A stretch of 11,594 nucleotides of DNA, from contig JAIRJY010000190.1 in NCBI GenBank assembly GCA_031260365.1, positions 1 through 11,594 of the forward strand, in the 5' to 3' direction. The translations under genes and the position numbers were made by a program. Positions 1 to 6,945 of this stretch are shown piece after piece. Position 1 is the stretch's first letter. Each line of letters begins with the position of its first letter. A model generated the notes under the pieces. The model saw only the letters and a list, made by a program, of their open reading frames with translations, had not been told where the DNA came from and ran no database searches. Origin of the DNA: Nitrososphaerota archaeon. Its GTDB lineage: Archaea > Thermoproteota > Bathyarchaeia > Bathyarchaeales > Bathycorpusculaceae.

Positions 1-7
1 AAAAAAG

Positions 8-1132
8 TTGGCGAATAATGGGTGTAGAGAGTACAGATTTGTAAGTCACGGCGGAGATGTTTGGGGCTTTGCTAGAAAATATAACATTCCACTCGAAGAA
101 GTACTTGATTTTAGCGGACCAATTAACCATTTAGGACCCTCACCAAAAGCTCTTGAAGCAGCAGAAAAAAACGTTAAGTTAATAAAATTTTATCCTGACC
201 CAAATCCTGTTGAATTATGCAGAAACATAGCAGAATATGTTAACCAGCCAGGCGTAAATTCAGACAACATCATTTTAGGCAACGGGTCAATTGAACTTAT
301 ATACATGATTACAGAAATTTTTTCAAAAGATAACTTTAGTGCTGTAGTACCAGTACCCTCTTTTACCGAATACGAAAAAGCAGCACTACGTTTAGGCGGT
401 CGAACAAACTATGTACAGTTACCACATGATTTCAGTATGGAAAACGAAAAAATCAAAAAAGCCATAACACCTGACACTAAAATCGTTTCCATATGTAACC
501 CCCACAGCCCATCAGGCAAACTATACCTTAAAGATGAAATTCTTGAACTTGTAGAATATTGTCAGAAAAAAAATGTAATTTTTAGTATTGATGAAAATTA
601 TATCGAATTTACTGACAAAGAACAAACAGAAACATTAGCAGGCTGCGTAAATAAATACGAAAATCTCTTTGTAATACGTTCAGTAACCAAATTTTACGGT
701 ATACCAGGCATACGCTTTGGTTATGGCATAGCCGCAAAAAGTTTAATTAACAAACTCTTAGACGTACGGCAACCATGGAGCATAAACAGCCTAGCAGGGT
801 TTGTTACTTTAGCAGCTTTCAGTGATAAAGAATTTATAGAAAACACCAAACGTACAATTACGCAAGAACGCATGAGGTTTGCAGAACAACTTGAAAAAAT
901 TCCAGGTTTTCAAGTTTTTCCTTCAGACACCAATTTTTTGCTCATAAAAATAACCAACGGTAAAATTACTTCAACTAAAATTAAAGAAGAACTTGCTAAA
1001 GTAGGCATGTTAATCCGAGACTGCTGTACTTTTGTAGGGTTAGACAACACATACTTCCGTGTAACTGTTCGCACAGATAAAGACAACCAAAAACTTGTTG
1101 ACATAGTAAAAAAACTAATGCTGATAATTTAA
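8..1132 (+). CDS. cobD: Threonine-phosphate decarboxylase (CobD-like PLP enzyme)
   Basis: Fold-type I PLP enzyme of the class I/II aminotransferase family. It probably decarboxylates L-threonine O-3-phosphate to (R)-1-amino-2-propanol phosphate, the linker used in cobalamin nucleotide-loop assembly; cytosolic. The CobD-type landmarks are in order: HGGD (14-17), DFSGPINHLGP (34-44), YPDP (62-65), GNGSIELI (91-98), the NPxxPxG loop (164-170), DE (195-196), the PLP lysine K228 in TKFYGIPGIRFGYG, and a C-terminal RDC...YFRVTVR (337-355), where R351 should bind the substrate carboxylate. The close relative histidinol-phosphate aminotransferase is the main alternative; HGGD and RDCCTFVGL favour CobD. 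The length (374) is normal. The start is a TTG at 8, giving a family-like N-terminus, but the frame is open to the left edge, so an upstream start is possible. CbiB, the next enzyme in the pathway, lies at the other end of the window. Confidence 0.88.
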   Translation: MANNGCREYRFVSHGGDVWGFARKYNIPLEEVLDFSGPINHLGPSPKALEAAEKNVKLIKFYPDPNPVELCRNIAEYVNQPGVNSDNIILGNGSIELIYMITEIFSKDNFSAVVPVPSFTEYEKAALRLGGRTNYVQLPHDFSMENEKIKKAITPDTKIVSICNPHSPSGKLYLKDEILELVEYCQKKNVIFSIDENYIEFTDKEQTETLAGCVNKYENLFVIRSVTKFYGIPGIRFGYGIAAKSLINKLLDVRQPWSINSLAGFVTLAAFSDKEFIENTKRTITQERMRFAEQLEKIPGFQVFPSDTNFLLIKITNGKITSTKIKEELAKVGMLIRDCCTFVGLDNTYFRVTVRTDKDNQKLVDIVKKLMLII

Positions 1133-1165
1133 CAAAAAATAACACGTTTACTCAAACCTACAACA

Positions 1166-1171
1166 TTTTTT
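1166..1171 (+). terminator. Oligo-T terminator after cobD
   Basis: A run of six T lies 34 nt after the cobD stop, just before the left end of the MITE-like element. Archaeal RNA polymerase terminates at U-rich tracts without needing a hairpin. The assignment rests on position and composition only. Confidence 0.35.
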
Positions 1172-1174
1172 AGC

Positions 1175-1306
1175 AGACCTCTTGCGAAACTGCCTATTTT
1201 TGAAAAAAATTGAACATCCAAATTAGGTTAAATCTCAAGCCCAAACATTCTTTCGATAGGATAACAATTCAAACTTTTATGTTATACTTAGTTTCGCAAG
1301 AGGTCT
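1175..1306. mobile_element. MITE-like element with 17-bp terminal inverted repeats
   Basis: A 132-bp non-coding segment is bounded by perfect 17-bp inverted repeats: agacctcttgcgaaact at 1175-1191 and its exact reverse complement at 1290-1306. About 98 bp of AT-rich sequence separates the arms, with no ORF and no second dyad. This is the form of a miniature inverted-repeat transposable element, or of IS ends left by internal deletion. It sits between two convergent genes, where insertion does no harm. No clean target duplication is visible; TAG occurs just outside the left arm and at the right junction, but the frames do not match symmetrically. The interior has T tracts on both strands (T5 at 1196-1200 on +; T7 on - at 1203-1209), so it may also end transcription of the convergent neighbours. 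The cognate transposase family cannot be named from this window. Confidence 0.72.
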
Positions 1307-1335
1307 AGTAAATTAACAAACCTATATTTGGAAGG

Positions 1336-2646
1336 TTATTTGAGCATGTTTTTAGCACGCGGGTTTTCTGCGAATTCCCATGCAATGTTGCCTTTCCAGA
1401 TGTCTCCAAGTTTTGTGATTTTGATTTCTTTGTCGTCTATCGTTAGTAAACCTTTTTCAACGAGTCGATTAAGTTGTGGACCAAAGACTTCTTCAGGGGT
1501 TTTTTCAAATCTCTCTTTAAATTCTATTTTGTCAACTGGCAATCGGAGATAAAGGCGTGTCATTACTTTTTTCATCATTTCTTCAGGAGTAGATTCGCTG
1601 ATTTTGTTTATTGGTAATCTTCCCGCATTTACGGTGTCCATGTATTGGTTAATGTCTTCAATGTTAGAGTAAGAAAACGTTTCGAAGTAGCCCATAAAAC
1701 AACCTGCACCTGTGGTTAGTTGCGCTGCAAAAGGCCAACCGTTAAGACAGGACTCTTTAAAGTGCCAAGGTTCACGAGAGAATCGATCATGTCCAACAGC
1801 TTTGTAACCTGCGTCAGTTAGCATTTTATATGCTGTCAAATACATTTGTGTTTCATGTTCCACATCACCTGGAGGAGGCATTTTACCTGCCTTTATTTGT
1901 GTGTCTAAAATGGTATCGGAAACAACTTCTAAGGCGTAAACATCAACTTCAATGTCTAATTCGATACATTTATTGAGTGTGTCTACCCAAGAGTCCATAG
2001 TTTGACCGGGTAAGTTATATAGTATATCTGCACAAACGCACATACCTAATTTACGTGCGAGTTTGATTGATTCTTCTACTTGTTCTGCTGGATCTGGTAA
2101 GCAGAAGTCTTTTCGCAATTTGTTGTCAAAAGTTTGGGCACCCATATCCATTTGAAAAGTACCGTACTCAGCTAGTTTCACAATTTTATGTCGGTCAAAG
2201 CTTTTTGAGGATCCTGTAACTTTTATGAAGTATTCGTCAGTTATGTTGAAGCGTGCCTTACAGTATTCTATTAAGTCAATCATTTGTTCAGCAGTCAAAA
2301 CGCTAGGTGTTCCACCGCCGAGAACAATTTCATCGAAAACACTCGTTTGTAAGTATCGTGTCTTGGCGTACATATCAAGCTCTTTTTTAAGAACAGCTAG
2401 ATATGGTTCTATACGTGCTTTGCTTGTAGCGGTAGTTGGAAAATAACAGAAGGAACATCTGGAGTCACATATAGATACCCAAGGTTGTAGTTCCATGAGA
2501 CGTTTTGATGTATTCTCTGTATCTAAAAAATCTAAAAAGGCATTGTATGTTTCAGGTTTAATTTCGGGATAGTCTCTATAAGTGTAAGGCGGCCAATTTG
2601 TTCTTAGGTCATAAATACCTGCTTGTTCAGACGCCGTGGTTTTCAT
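1336..2646 (-). CDS. HemN/HemW-like radical SAM protein
   Basis: Radical SAM enzyme of the coproporphyrinogen III oxidase-like (HemN/HemW/HutW) family, 436 residues, probably cytosolic. Visible landmarks: the 4Fe-4S site CX3CX2C (C60, C64, C67 in CDSRCSFCYFP), the SAM-binding GGGTPS (110-115), MDMGAQTFD (166-174), which corresponds to the conserved GVQS-type strand, and DILYNLPGQT (207-216), the HemW-like DLIxGLPGQT. A HemN_C-type C-terminal region runs from about 285 to the end, with a winged-helix-like tail (LVEKGLL...). About 55 residues precede the cluster, longer than in HemW, as in some heme-utilisation relatives. True coproporphyrinogen oxidase (HemN), the heme chaperone HemW and anaerobic heme-degrading enzymes share these motifs, so the reaction is unresolved. 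The ATG start is backed by a strong Shine-Dalgarno TGAGGAG six bases upstream. It is transcribed alone, with 683 non-coding bases before it. Confidence 0.88.
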   Translation of the reverse strand: MKTTASEQAGIYDLRTNWPPYTYRDYPEIKPETYNAFLDFLDTENTSKRLMELQPWVSICDSRCSFCYFPTTATSKARIEPYLAVLKKELDMYAKTRYLQTSVFDEIVLGGGTPSVLTAEQMIDLIEYCKARFNITDEYFIKVTGSSKSFDRHKIVKLAEYGTFQMDMGAQTFDNKLRKDFCLPDPAEQVEESIKLARKLGMCVCADILYNLPGQTMDSWVDTLNKCIELDIEVDVYALEVVSDTILDTQIKAGKMPPPGDVEHETQMYLTAYKMLTDAGYKAVGHDRFSREPWHFKESCLNGWPFAAQLTTGAGCFMGYFETFSYSNIEDINQYMDTVNAGRLPINKISESTPEEMMKKVMTRLYLRLPVDKIEFKERFEKTPEEVFGPQLNRLVEKGLLTIDDKEIKITKLGDIWKGNIAWEFAENPRAKNMLK

Positions 2647-2652
2647 TTATTT

Positions 2653-2659
2653 CTCCTCA
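2653..2659 (-). promoter_or_regulatory. Shine-Dalgarno site of the HemN/HemW-like gene
   Basis: TGAGGAG on the minus strand, six nucleotides before the ATG ending at 2646. It is the best ribosome-binding site in the window and fixes the start codon. Confidence 0.75.
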
Positions 2660-2688
2660 GATTGTTTTTTAAAATGCCCTTGTTACCA

Positions 2689-2696
2689 TAATAAAG
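2689..2696 (-). promoter_or_regulatory. Possible TATA box for the HemN/HemW-like gene
   Basis: CTTTATTA on the minus strand. A start site about 25 nt downstream (near 2666) would give a short leader that keeps the Shine-Dalgarno site. The sequence is AT-rich, so this is a position-based guess. Confidence 0.25.
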
Positions 2697-2847
2697 TTTC
2701 TGCTAAATTCCTGTTCAAGCGAATAACTAGTTAAACAGCTGATAACGCTAAAACCGTTGGGCTACAGTTTTTTGTGCTGTGTATCATTTCAGCAGATTTT
2801 TGTTGAAGCCAAATTGTCAAAGTTAGAAAAACCAACATAGTTATAGC

Positions 2848-2872
2848 ACAAGTCAAATTTACATTGACTTGT
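2848..2872. other. Stem-loop, 9-bp perfect stem
   Basis: ACAAGTCAA at 2848-2856 pairs exactly with TTGACTTGT at 2864-2872 across a 7-nt loop. It lies in non-coding sequence about 200 bp upstream of the HemN/HemW-like gene. It could be part of a structured RNA or a protein-binding dyad. Confidence 0.45.
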
Positions 2873-2918
2873 ATATTCCGATTTATCGCTTGAACGAGAC
2901 TATTTTTCCATAGTTTTT

Positions 2919-2930
2919 ATGCTCGAGCAT
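2919..2930. other. 12-bp perfect palindrome
   Basis: ATGCTCGAGCAT is a perfect, uninterrupted 12-bp palindrome in otherwise AT-rich non-coding sequence. It has the look of a dimeric regulator site, but lies about 270 bp from the nearest start codon. Confidence 0.4.
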
Positions 2931-3054
2931 GTTACCATGTAAAAAAGTCCTAAAGGCTGCAAAATTTAGGCACCAATTATAAAAAGTCTCTATAAATTCC
3001 ACATTTTAGCACCTATGACAAAATAGGGCGCAATTTACGTTTTGTAACAATACA

Positions 3055-3082
3055 GTTGTAGTGTTTATACAGTCACCACAAC
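3055..3082 (-). other. Stem-loop, 9 pairs including one G-U
   Basis: On the minus strand GTTGTGGTG (3082-3074) can pair with CACTACAAC (3063-3055). The single non-Watson-Crick position is a G-U wobble in minus-strand RNA but an A-C mismatch in plus-strand RNA. This mildly favours a structure in a minus-strand transcript. Confidence 0.35.
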
Positions 3083-3254
3083 CATATTTTAAAAAATCTC
3101 TAACTACAAACTTACCATGTTTAGAGCTTATTTTGCAGAATTTAAAAAGTTACTAATACCTTTTCGTCTAAAAATATGGAGTTTAAAAACATGATATAAT
3201 TCAGCAGTTAAATAGCCTAAAAACAGACAACCTACCGGCACTCTAATAAAACCT

Positions 3255-3274
3255 GCGTTTTACCAGTAAAACGC
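3255..3274 (-). terminator. Stem-loop downstream of the propeller gene
   Basis: GCGTTTTAC at 3255-3263 and GTAAAACGC at 3266-3274 form perfect arms around CA; in practice this is an 8-bp stem with a 4-nt loop. Outer arms TCTAAT (3242-3247) and ATTAGA (3277-3282) can extend it through an asymmetric internal loop. It lies 56 bases past the stop of the minus-strand propeller gene. It may be a 3'-end stabilising or termination structure, although no strong U-run follows directly. Confidence 0.4.
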
Positions 3275-3329
3275 TGATTAGACTAAAGAAAGAACCGTCA
3301 CTATAAACAGATTTCACGGGTGTCCAACT

Positions 3330-5573
3330 TTAAAGTTTGTCGGTTGGTTGTTTTCGCCAATAGAGAAGACCAACAAGAAGTGCCACAATCAAACCCGGTG
3401 TTATCAACATGATTATTAGAAAGTAAGCGATTGGGTTCTTTGTGCTTTGAATTGTACCAATTGCATATACAAAGTGGTCATAAGAACCAATGTATAAAAC
3501 ACCGTTAACAATCGCAGGTGAAGATACCACCCAACCATCAGTTAGGTAACTCCAAACAAAACTACCATCTTTTGTGTTTAATGCATAAATTTTATTATCA
3601 TATGAACCAAAAAACACAATGTTACCGGCTATTGCTGGTGCGGAAGCTACTCTACAGTTTGTTTGGTAACTCCATTTTAAACTGCCTGAAGAGGCATCTA
3701 ACGCATAAAGTTTACCATCATCTGAGCCGATATAGACTACACCATTTGACACTGCAGTAGACGAGGCGATACTGTCACCTGTAGTATAGTTCCATACTAA
3801 ACTGCCATCTTTAGCATTTAGAGCATAAATATTATTGTCATAAGAACCCACATAAACTAACCCGTTCGAGATCACAGGAGTTGAAGTTACAATACCACCA
3901 GTTGTATAACTCCAGACTAGAACACCTGTTTTTGCGTTGAGAGCATACACGTTATGATCCATGGAGCCTATGTACACATTTTCACTAAAAATTGCTGGAG
4001 AAGAAGTTATGATCATGTCTGCAAAGGTGTGGTTCCAAATAAGCGTACCATTTTTAACGTTTAACGCATAAAGTTGATGGTCCTCTGAACCAATGTAGAC
4101 TACATCATTGCAAACAACAGGTGAAGAAACAATAGCATACCCAGTTAAGAAACTCCAAACCTGTTGTCCAGTTACAATATCTATAGCATAAACGTTACCA
4201 TCATATGAACCAACATATGCCAATCCATCACTAATAGCCGGTGCAGAAAACATAAACATGTCGTCTGCTTGAAAACTCCAAATGGGGATATTGTGGGACT
4301 CCCAATCATAACCAACCATGCCAGTAGAAGCATTCAAAGCATACAGTTTACCATTATGTGTACCAATGTAAACAACACCGTCCATAACCGTTGGAGAAGA
4401 ATCTATTTTACCACCACTTCTAAAAAGCCAAACCAAATTTCCATTATTAGCATTTAGACCATACAGTTTACCATCCCATCCACCAACAAAAATATATCCG
4501 CTACCAGCGGCAGGTTGAGAAATTACGATGTCTTCAGTAACATATTGCCAAAGAAGACTCCCAGTTTGACTATTAAAAGCATAAATTTTGCCGTCATTAG
4601 AACCCACATAAACAGAATTATCCACCACTCTTGGAGAAGAAGAAACAGCATCACCAGTCCTGTAATTCCAAACAAGCGAACCATCTTTTGCGTTCAACGC
4701 GTAAAAATTATGATCATTTGAACCAACAAACACCACACCTCCTGAAACTACAGGGGTAGAAAATACTTCATCACCAGTACTAAAAGACCATAACTTATCA
4801 CCAGTGTAAGCATCGATAGCATAAACAGTGTTATCTAACGATCCAATATACACTACACCATCCGAAACAGTTGGGGTTGAAATAATGTTTCCACCAGTTT
4901 TGTAGGTCCATGCTAAACTGCCATTCACTGTGTGTAAAGAATAAAGTTTGTAATCCAAAGTACCAATATACACAAACCCATCAGCAACAGTCGGAGAAGA
5001 AAGCATTATTCGACCACCAGTTGTGTAATTCCAGAGTTTAGTGCCAGTTTTTGCATCTAAAGCATAAACATTTTGATCCACGGAACCCACATACACTACG
5101 CCGTTACTCACGGCAGGATCAGAATCCACGTAATAACCCGTTTCGTACTTCCAAACTAAACCACCGGTTTTAGCATCTAACGCGTAAAGATGATTATCTT
5201 CCGAACCCACATAAACTAATCCATCAACAACAGCAGGTCTTGAAACTATAATTCCATCAGTAACATAATTCCAGATTACTGCACCAGTTTTAGCATCGAA
5301 CGCACAAATATTTTGGTCATAACCACCCACATACACAAAATCGTTGTAAACAGTAGGCGAACCAATTTGACCACCAGTATTAAACTTCCATAATGTCTCG
5401 TTGGTTAATGGTGGATTGGTATCTATGTAACCGGTGCGTTGTATGTTTTGATGAAACATCGACCAAGAATTCGTCGGACTTTGAGGTACCAGCAGTAGAC
5501 TAACGGCGAATGTAGAGAGTAGAATAAGGGTTAACATCATTACTATAATAAAATACATTGTTTTTCTTTTCAT
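3330..5573 (-). CDS. Membrane-anchored PQQ-type beta-propeller protein, 16 repeats
   Basis: A 747-residue surface protein of unknown role. An N-terminal hydrophobic segment (6-29, after KRK) looks like a signal peptide or anchor. Sixteen repeats of about 40 residues follow (59-708), each with a Trp strand (W-x-Y/F), an SSPxV strand, a VYVGSxD turn and a YALxAxTG strand. A second membrane helix (about 714-738) precedes a short basic tail. Sixteen blades suit two eight-bladed propellers; the first Trp strand (LWKF, 61-64) comes before repeat 1 and the last repeat lacks one, consistent with Velcro-style ring closure. Blade 9 alone has an insertion of about 10-13 residues (418-430). Many NxS/T sequons (for example NET 58, NYT 182, NHT 514, NYT 595) fit a glycosylated extracellular domain. 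PQQ-like repeats do not imply PQQ binding or dehydrogenase activity, and no enzymatic domain is visible. The ATG has no good Shine-Dalgarno site; M6 is an alternative start. Confidence 0.93.
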   Translation of the reverse strand: MKRKTMYFIIVMMLTLILLSTFAVSLLLVPQSPTNSWSMFHQNIQRTGYIDTNPPLTNETLWKFNTGGQIGSPTVYNDFVYVGGYDQNICAFDAKTGAVIWNYVTDGIIVSRPAVVDGLVYVGSEDNHLYALDAKTGGLVWKYETGYYVDSDPAVSNGVVYVGSVDQNVYALDAKTGTKLWNYTTGGRIMLSSPTVADGFVYIGTLDYKLYSLHTVNGSLAWTYKTGGNIISTPTVSDGVVYIGSLDNTVYAIDAYTGDKLWSFSTGDEVFSTPVVSGGVVFVGSNDHNFYALNAKDGSLVWNYRTGDAVSSSPRVVDNSVYVGSNDGKIYAFNSQTGSLLWQYVTEDIVISQPAAGSGYIFVGGWDGKLYGLNANNGNLVWLFRSGGKIDSSPTVMDGVVYIGTHNGKLYALNASTGMVGYDWESHNIPIWSFQADDMFMFSAPAISDGLAYVGSYDGNVYAIDIVTGQQVWSFLTGYAIVSSPVVCNDVVYIGSEDHQLYALNVKNGTLIWNHTFADMIITSSPAIFSENVYIGSMDHNVYALNAKTGVLVWSYTTGGIVTSTPVISNGLVYVGSYDNNIYALNAKDGSLVWNYTTGDSIASSTAVSNGVVYIGSDDGKLYALDASSGSLKWSYQTNCRVASAPAIAGNIVFFGSYDNKIYALNTKDGSFVWSYLTDGWVVSSPAIVNGVLYIGSYDHFVYAIGTIQSTKNPIAYFLIIMLITPGLIVALLVGLLYWRKQPTDKL
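3450..5399 (-). repeat. Sixteen tandem propeller-blade repeats (about 120 bp each)
   Basis: Coding tandem repeats with a period near 117-120 bp. Their similarity is visible at DNA level, for example recurrent variants of the complement of TAYGTNGG...TATGCTNTNAA. Blades 2 and 3, and blades 6 and 13, are especially close in protein (YALDAKTG; YALNAKDGSLVWNY). This suggests growth by blade duplication. Confidence 0.85.
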
Positions 5574-5666
5574 GATATGTCAATCCAACGCTCCTAAGAC
5601 TAGTAACAGGATAGACCCGTTTATCAACAAAATATTTGATTCTGAGTAAATAAAAACATATTTTCG

Positions 5667-5680
5667 TAAAAAAGAAAAAG
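5667..5680 (-). terminator. Oligo-T terminator of the SPASM radical SAM gene
   Basis: The minus strand reads CTTTTTCTTTTTTA, starting 19 nt after the stop at 5700. The identical 14-mer follows the six-helix membrane gene at 9291-9304 on the plus strand. This looks like a standard archaeal U-rich terminator in this genome. It implies that the propeller gene downstream has its own promoter. Confidence 0.6.
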
Positions 5681-5699
5681 TAAATGTGCATCCTGTGGT

Positions 5700-6803
5700 T
5701 TACTGTTTTTTTTGTGGTGTTTCTTGGTTTTCACGCATAACTTGAGGTATATATGCACATGCATCATCTTGACCGTAAATGTCACCTGTTAAAGCGTATG
5801 CTCGGTTTCTGCAGCCACCACAAATTTCTCTGTATTCACAAACACCACATTTACCATTAAGAATTGTTCTGTTACGAAAACTGTTATAGTATGGTGAGGC
5901 TTTCATTTCTTCCCAGACTTGTAACAAAGATTTGTCATCGCGGATGTTTCCTATATTCATAGGTTCCATTGGTCGAAGATCAGTATAGAAACATGGAATT
6001 AGGTTACCATTTTCAATGATACTTATGTAACCACCAAATGCGAAATAGGTGCATTTACCATGAAATTTGTGTTCATACCACTCATCGAAGTTAGGTATGT
6101 TGCGTTGTTTTACGACACGTGCAAAGTGTGGGCAGTGTACATGTATATCGAATTTGCCTTCGTATTTGACTGACAAATCCCAAATATGGTTTAATGCTTC
6201 TTCAAGTTGCTCAGGCGATGGAGTTAAATCATCCGTTTGATCTTTTGCTCGTCCACTAGGCACTAAATGGTTGAACCAAACAAAGTTTGCACGATATTTT
6301 TCAGCGAGCTCACAAATATGATCTAATTGGTTATAGTTTATTGAAGTTATTGCAGCGGCAAGACCATTGAGAATTTTTCCTGCTGAAAGTTTTTCAATTG
6401 CAGCTAACGCTTTTTGATACGAGCCTACCCCTCGAAGCTGATCATTAATTTCTTCAGGACCATCAACACTCACAGACCCCCAGACCTGATGTTTAACAAG
6501 GTTATCATATATTTCCCCGTTAACAAAACAGCCGTTAGTCAAGAGACATACGTTGAGTCCTTTACCCTTTGCGTATGCAACTATCTCAAATATGTCTTTT
6601 CGCAGAAGCGGTTCACCACCTTTGAGACCAAACCAACTAACACCAAAATCGTAGACTTTATCAACCAAGTCTAATGCTTCTTGAGTGGTTAACTCCTTGT
6701 CAGCTTTTTTTCCTGTTGCATCCACATTGCAGTATCTGCAACGGGCATTACAAGCACCAGTTGTTCTCCAAGAAGTCATCATTAAAGGGCCTTTTTTTGT
6801 CAT
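5700..6803 (-). CDS. Radical SAM/SPASM protein, AhbC/AhbD/NirJ-like
   Basis: A 367-residue radical SAM enzyme with a SPASM-type C-terminus. The catalytic 4Fe-4S site is CX3CX2C (C18, C22, C25 in CNARCRYC). GGEPLLR (62-68) and LLTNG (87-91) are the SAM-binding strands, and SVDG (112-115) follows. The auxiliary-cluster cysteines are C251, C271, C319, C322, C328, C331 and C349. The tail CGVCEYREICGGCRNRAYA...TGD...CAY resembles the one seen in siroheme-to-heme enzymes AhbC/AhbD and in NirJ of heme d1 synthesis, but other SPASM peptide-modifying enzymes share parts of it. No substrate peptide gene is apparent nearby, which mildly favours a tetrapyrrole substrate. Start: the ATG at 6803 has AGAGGA nine bases upstream; M8 and M9 are weaker alternatives. 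It is divergent from the amidohydrolase and ended by a T-rich tract. Confidence 0.87.
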   Translation of the reverse strand: MTKKGPLMMTSWRTTGACNARCRYCNVDATGKKADKELTTQEALDLVDKVYDFGVSWFGLKGGEPLLRKDIFEIVAYAKGKGLNVCLLTNGCFVNGEIYDNLVKHQVWGSVSVDGPEEINDQLRGVGSYQKALAAIEKLSAGKILNGLAAAITSINYNQLDHICELAEKYRANFVWFNHLVPSGRAKDQTDDLTPSPEQLEEALNHIWDLSVKYEGKFDIHVHCPHFARVVKQRNIPNFDEWYEHKFHGKCTYFAFGGYISIIENGNLIPCFYTDLRPMEPMNIGNIRDDKSLLQVWEEMKASPYYNSFRNRTILNGKCGVCEYREICGGCRNRAYALTGDIYGQDDACAYIPQVMRENQETPQKKQ

Positions 6804-6945
6804 ACAGAACAGTCCTCTACAGTATGTGTTAACGTTTTTATCAAGTCTGCTCCTAAAAAAGATTTTTACAATAAAGCGGTTTTTAAAAAGTTATATTGAT
6901 AAGCAATAAATGACCAGTAACAATAAACAGTGGAGACATAATTGC
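6804..6945. promoter_or_regulatory. Divergent promoter region (SPASM gene / amidohydrolase)
   Basis: This AT-rich spacer serves two outward-facing genes. For the minus gene, AGAGGA (plus 6813-6818) is the Shine-Dalgarno site nine bases before the ATG. For the plus gene, GGAGA at 6932-6936 lies nine bases before the ATG at 6946. TATA-like candidates are TTATATT at 6891-6897 (+) and the symmetric TTTTTAAAAA at 6880-6889, which could in principle serve either direction. The positions fit archaeal spacing, but the boxes are not unique in such AT-rich DNA. Confidence 0.4.

Larger units (their letters stand above)
2647..3329. other. 683-bp non-coding region with stem-loops
   Basis: This long gap between two minus-strand genes has no convincing ORF and no tRNA- or rRNA-like sequence. 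It holds several short dyads: a perfect 9-bp stem at 2848-2872, a 12-bp palindrome at 2919-2930, a 9-bp stem with one G-U pair (minus-strand RNA) at 3055-3082, and a perfect 9-bp arm pair at 3255-3274. Two loosely similar stretches, near 2940-2979 and 2980-3018, both run from an A-tract plus GTC to an ATTTTAG(G)CACC end, suggesting a degenerate tandem repeat. It could hold the 3' UTR of the propeller gene, the promoter of the HemN/HemW-like gene, a small structured RNA, or a decayed element. Confidence 0.5.

Noticed and set aside
2647..3329. A tRNA, C/D-box RNA or cobalamin riboswitch in the long gap
   Set aside because: No T-loop or acceptor pairing, no C/D box pair and no B12-box-like sequence could be found on either strand.
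3450..5399. Regularly spaced repeats resembling a CRISPR array
   Set aside because: The period (about 120 bp) is too long, the repeats are inexact, and they are coding, matching propeller blades.
5500..5691. A 63-codon minus-strand ORF overlapping the start of the propeller gene
   Set aside because: It overlaps the propeller signal peptide in another frame, has no Shine-Dalgarno site, and its translation is low-complexity and shows no motif.
6910..6945. The 12-residue N-terminal extension of the amidohydrolase
   Set aside because: There is no ribosome-binding site before ATG 6910, the residues do not resemble the family N-terminus, and a TATA-like box at 6891-6897 would place transcription start after this ATG. 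A leaderless start cannot be fully excluded.
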